Assembly: GCA_016699815.1 (NCBI GenBank)
Contig: CP065012.1
Coordinates: forward strand, 2,395,001-2,459,000
Source of the DNA: Chitinophagaceae bacterium
GTDB taxonomy: Bacteria > Bacteroidota > Bacteroidia > Chitinophagales > Chitinophagaceae
Direction of reading: 5' to 3'
Length of the DNA: 64,000 nucleotides
Made by a program: the position numbers and the translations under genes. The notes under the pieces were generated by a model. The model was not told the origin of the DNA, made no database searches, and saw only the letters and a list, made by a program, of their open reading frames with translations. This document shows positions 62,063-64,000 of this stretch, in pieces. Numbering within the stretch: position 1 is the stretch's first letter; each line of letters starts with the position of its first letter.

Positions 62063-62884
62063 CTATACAACTGCCTGCCTCAACCTCACCAGTTTTTCCA
62101 GCAAAGGTTCAAGTAAATTAAGTTGCAACATATTGGCGCCATCGCTTTTTGCTTTTGATGGGTTGGGATGTGTTTCAATAAACAACCCGTCTGCACCTGT
62201 TGCAATGGCAGCTTTGGCAATAGTTTCAATGAGTTGAGGGTTGCCGCCGGTAATTCCGCTGGTTTGGTTGGGTTGTTGCAAAGAGTGTGTACAATCCATT
62301 ATTACCGGTACATTAAGTTCCTTCATCCAGCTAATATTGCGGTAATCCACTACCAGGTCCTGGTAGCCAAAAGTATTGCCCCTTTCTGTAAGCCACACAT
62401 TATTATTGCCGGCGCTTTTAATTTTTTCTACAGCAAATTTCATGGATGGGCCGCTCAGGAACTGCCCTTTTTTTACGTTTACAATTTTGCCCGTTTTTGC
62501 GGCAGCTATTAATAAATCTGTTTGCCTGCATAAAAATGCAGGTATTTGCAATACATCCACATAGTTTGCAGCAATAAAAGCTTCTTCGTGTGCATGAATA
62601 TCAGTAGTTGCCGGGAGGTTAAATTTTTCAGCAACTTTTTTAATCAATTGCAAAGCTTTTTCATCGCCTATGCCTGTAAAGGAGCCAGCGCTGGTGCGGT
62701 TGGCTTTTCTGTAAGAGGCTTTAAAGAGATAAGGAATGCCCAGTTTTTTGCAAATGCCCAAAGTTTTTTCGGCAACTTCCATTACCAGGTCTTCGCTTTC
62801 TACTACACATGGGCCAGCTATGAGAAAAAAATTATTTTTATCGAATTGTTGATTTTTAAATACTGAGGCTGGGTAATTTTCCAT
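62063..62884 (-). CDS. kdsA: 3-deoxy-8-phosphooctulonate synthase (KDO8P synthase)
   Basis: A 273-aa enzyme of normal length that condenses arabinose 5-phosphate and phosphoenolpyruvate for the KDO of lipopolysaccharide. Motifs: LIAGPCVVES (about 21-30), FKASYRKANRTS (about 54-65), TDIHAHEEA (about 99), QIPAFLCRQTDLL (about 117), LTERGNTFGY (about 165), DCTHSLQQP (about 197) and IETHPNP (about 236). The Asn of KANRTS is typical of KDO8P rather than DAHP synthase. The presence of kdsA supports a Gram-negative envelope. The promoter element is only a few bases before the ATG. Confidence 0.97.
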   Translation of the reverse strand: MENYPASVFKNQQFDKNNFFLIAGPCVVESEDLVMEVAEKTLGICKKLGIPYLFKASYRKANRTSAGSFTGIGDEKALQLIKKVAEKFNLPATTDIHAHEEAFIAANYVDVLQIPAFLCRQTDLLIAAAKTGKIVNVKKGQFLSGPSMKFAVEKIKSAGNNNVWLTERGNTFGYQDLVVDYRNISWMKELNVPVIMDCTHSLQQPNQTSGITGGNPQLIETIAKAAIATGADGLFIETHPNPSKAKSDGANMLQLNLLEPLLEKLVRLRQAVV

Positions 62885-62888
62885 GCCG

Positions 62889-62896
62889 CAAAGTTA
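62889..62896 (-). promoter_or_regulatory. -7 promoter element of kdsA (leaderless mRNA predicted)
   Basis: TAACTTTG on the minus strand ends 5 bp before the kdsA ATG, so transcription would start at or next to the start codon. No clear -33 was found at the usual spacing. Confidence 0.5.
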
Positions 62897-63001
62897 AGTG
62901 GATTTATATTTTTTACTGCCTTGCAAATATTTTACTTAAACCTGGCCTTATTAGAATAAACAGAAGCATCATTTTCCTACTTTCGTACCACAAATAAATA
63001 T

Positions 63002-63946
63002 ATGGTTAAAGAAAAAATACTGGTTATTGGCGCAAGTGGGCAAATAGGAGTGGAGTTAACGCTGGCCTTGCGCAAAATTTATGGTAATGCCAATGTTATT
63101 GCATCAGACCTTAGGGAACAAAATCCCTTGCTGCAGGGTACCGGCCCTTATGTGAGTATGGATGTAATGAATAAAGAAATGTTGCATGTGCAGGTACTGC
63201 GGCAGGGAATTACCCAAATTTATTTACTGGCAGCTATTTTATCGGCCACTGGCGAAAAAAATCCCGGCCTTGCCTGGAACCTCAATATGCAAGGCTTGCT
63301 GAATGTGCTGGATATTGCCCGTGAAGAAAAACTGCATAAAGTATATTGGCCTTCGTCTATAGCGGTTTTTGGGCCCACATCGCCAAAGGCAAATTGCCCG
63401 CAGCAAACTATTATTGAGCCGGTAACGGTGTATGGCATCAGCAAATATGCCGGTGAGTTTTGGTGCAATTATTTTCATAGCCGTTTTGGGGTAGATGTAC
63501 GCAGCCTTCGCTATCCCGGGCTCATCAGTTATAAATCGGCGCCGGGCGGCGGCACCACAGATTATGCCGTAGAAATTTTTCATGAAGCGCTGGAAGAAAA
63601 AAAGTACGAATGTTTTTTAAAAGAAGATACTTATTTGCCCATGATGTATATGCCCGATGCCATAAGGTCAACCATTGAACTGATGGAATCACCGGCAGAT
63701 AAAATTTCGGTGCGTACTTCCTATAATATTTCTGGTATGAGTTTTTCACCAAAAGAAATAGCCGCAGAAATTAAAAAACACATCCCTGATTTTTCCATAA
63801 GTTATATGCCCGATTACCGGCAGGATATTGCTAATAGCTGGCCACAAAGTATTGACGATTCTGTTGCTTCTGCCGATTGGGGCTGGAAAACAGAATACGG
63901 CTTAAAAGAAATGGTTTCGGATATGCTGCTTAATTTGGGGAGTTAG
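63002..63946 (+). CDS. NAD-dependent epimerase/dehydratase, L-threonine 3-dehydrogenase-like
   Basis: A 314-aa short-chain dehydrogenase/reductase-fold protein. The NAD loop is VIGASGQIG (7-15). Asp of ASDLR near 36 favours NAD. The active-site Ser/Thr region WPSSIAVFGP lies near 118, and the YxxxK pair in TVYGISKYAGE near 144-148. The stretch YPGLISYKSAPGGGTTDYA (about 177-195) is characteristic of the UDP-galactose-4-epimerase-like L-threonine dehydrogenases that make 2-amino-3-ketobutyrate. The 2-amino-3-ketobutyrate ligase gene is not in the window. A TACTTTCG element at 62978-62985, one mismatch from the consensus, may be its promoter. After its stop the last 54 bp show nothing. Confidence 0.87.
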   Translation: MVKEKILVIGASGQIGVELTLALRKIYGNANVIASDLREQNPLLQGTGPYVSMDVMNKEMLHVQVLRQGITQIYLLAAILSATGEKNPGLAWNLNMQGLLNVLDIAREEKLHKVYWPSSIAVFGPTSPKANCPQQTIIEPVTVYGISKYAGEFWCNYFHSRFGVDVRSLRYPGLISYKSAPGGGTTDYAVEIFHEALEEKKYECFLKEDTYLPMMYMPDAIRSTIELMESPADKISVRTSYNISGMSFSPKEIAAEIKKHIPDFSISYMPDYRQDIANSWPQSIDDSVASADWGWKTEYGLKEMVSDMLLNLGS

Positions 63947-64000
63947 TGTATGGTTTCTGGTGGTTGGTTACTCAATAAAGGGAGCAATTTATAGCACTTG

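Overview
The window reads as a chromosome segment from a Bacteroidota bacterium, most likely of the Chitinophagaceae (Ferruginibacter/Sediminibacterium-like). The reasons are: low-GC coding sequence; start codons without clear Shine-Dalgarno sequences; many copies of the Bacteroidota -7 promoter element TAnnTTTG; several type IX secretion (T9SS) cargo proteins with C-terminal sorting domains; and housekeeping proteins of Bacteroidota type. The family assignment is inference. No insertion sequence, prophage, integrase or CRISPR array was seen.

Layout. 1-1880: 3' half of a 23S rRNA gene, 5S rRNA and a strong terminator, the tail of an rRNA operon. 2.0-7.9 kb: a small doubtful ORF, an LtaS/MdoB-like membrane sulfatase-fold enzyme, then a minus-strand run of a 2-oxo acid dehydrogenase E2, cinA, clpS (no normal start codon) and a methyltransferase. 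8.05-8.45 kb: a tRNA-Val(UAC) gene preceded, behind one promoter, by three 81-bp tandem repeats. Each repeat carries the 5' part of the same tRNA with a changed anticodon arm and no 3' part. This is the most unusual structure in the window. 8.5-15.8 kb: outer-membrane beta-barrel protein, accC/accB, efp with an atypical tip loop, mdh and a lipoprotein. 15.9-37.6 kb: a block of exported proteins, namely a 959-aa CHU_C-type protein, two giant T9SS proteins (3161 and 1808 aa) that share their C-terminal part, an M14 carboxypeptidase-like enzyme and a T9SS endonuclease I. 37.7-45.7 kb: rpsT, sucA, dsbD, tRNA-Glu, gap and pgk. 45.9-51.2 kb: a LemA-LemA-TPM-TPM operon, a secreted hypothetical protein, a DUF3667 membrane protein and mazG. 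51.2-64 kb: a large sensor kinase, a PolX-like protein with substituted polymerase carboxylates, a 41-aa Lys/Ala histone-H1-like peptide, rpmA/rplU, a plsC-like acyltransferase, priA, murB, kdsA and a threonine-dehydrogenase-like epimerase.

How the genes work together. Central carbon metabolism (mdh, sucA, the E2, gap, pgk), fatty-acid initiation (accBC), envelope building (murB, kdsA, the acyltransferase, dsbD) and translation (rRNA, tRNAs, L21, L27, S20, EF-P) form the housekeeping background. The T9SS cargo block and the outer-membrane barrel form the surface/exported layer. The leading candidates for something new are the tRNA-fragment array, the EF-P loop, the start-less clpS and the PolX active-site change. 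None could be tested against databases here.
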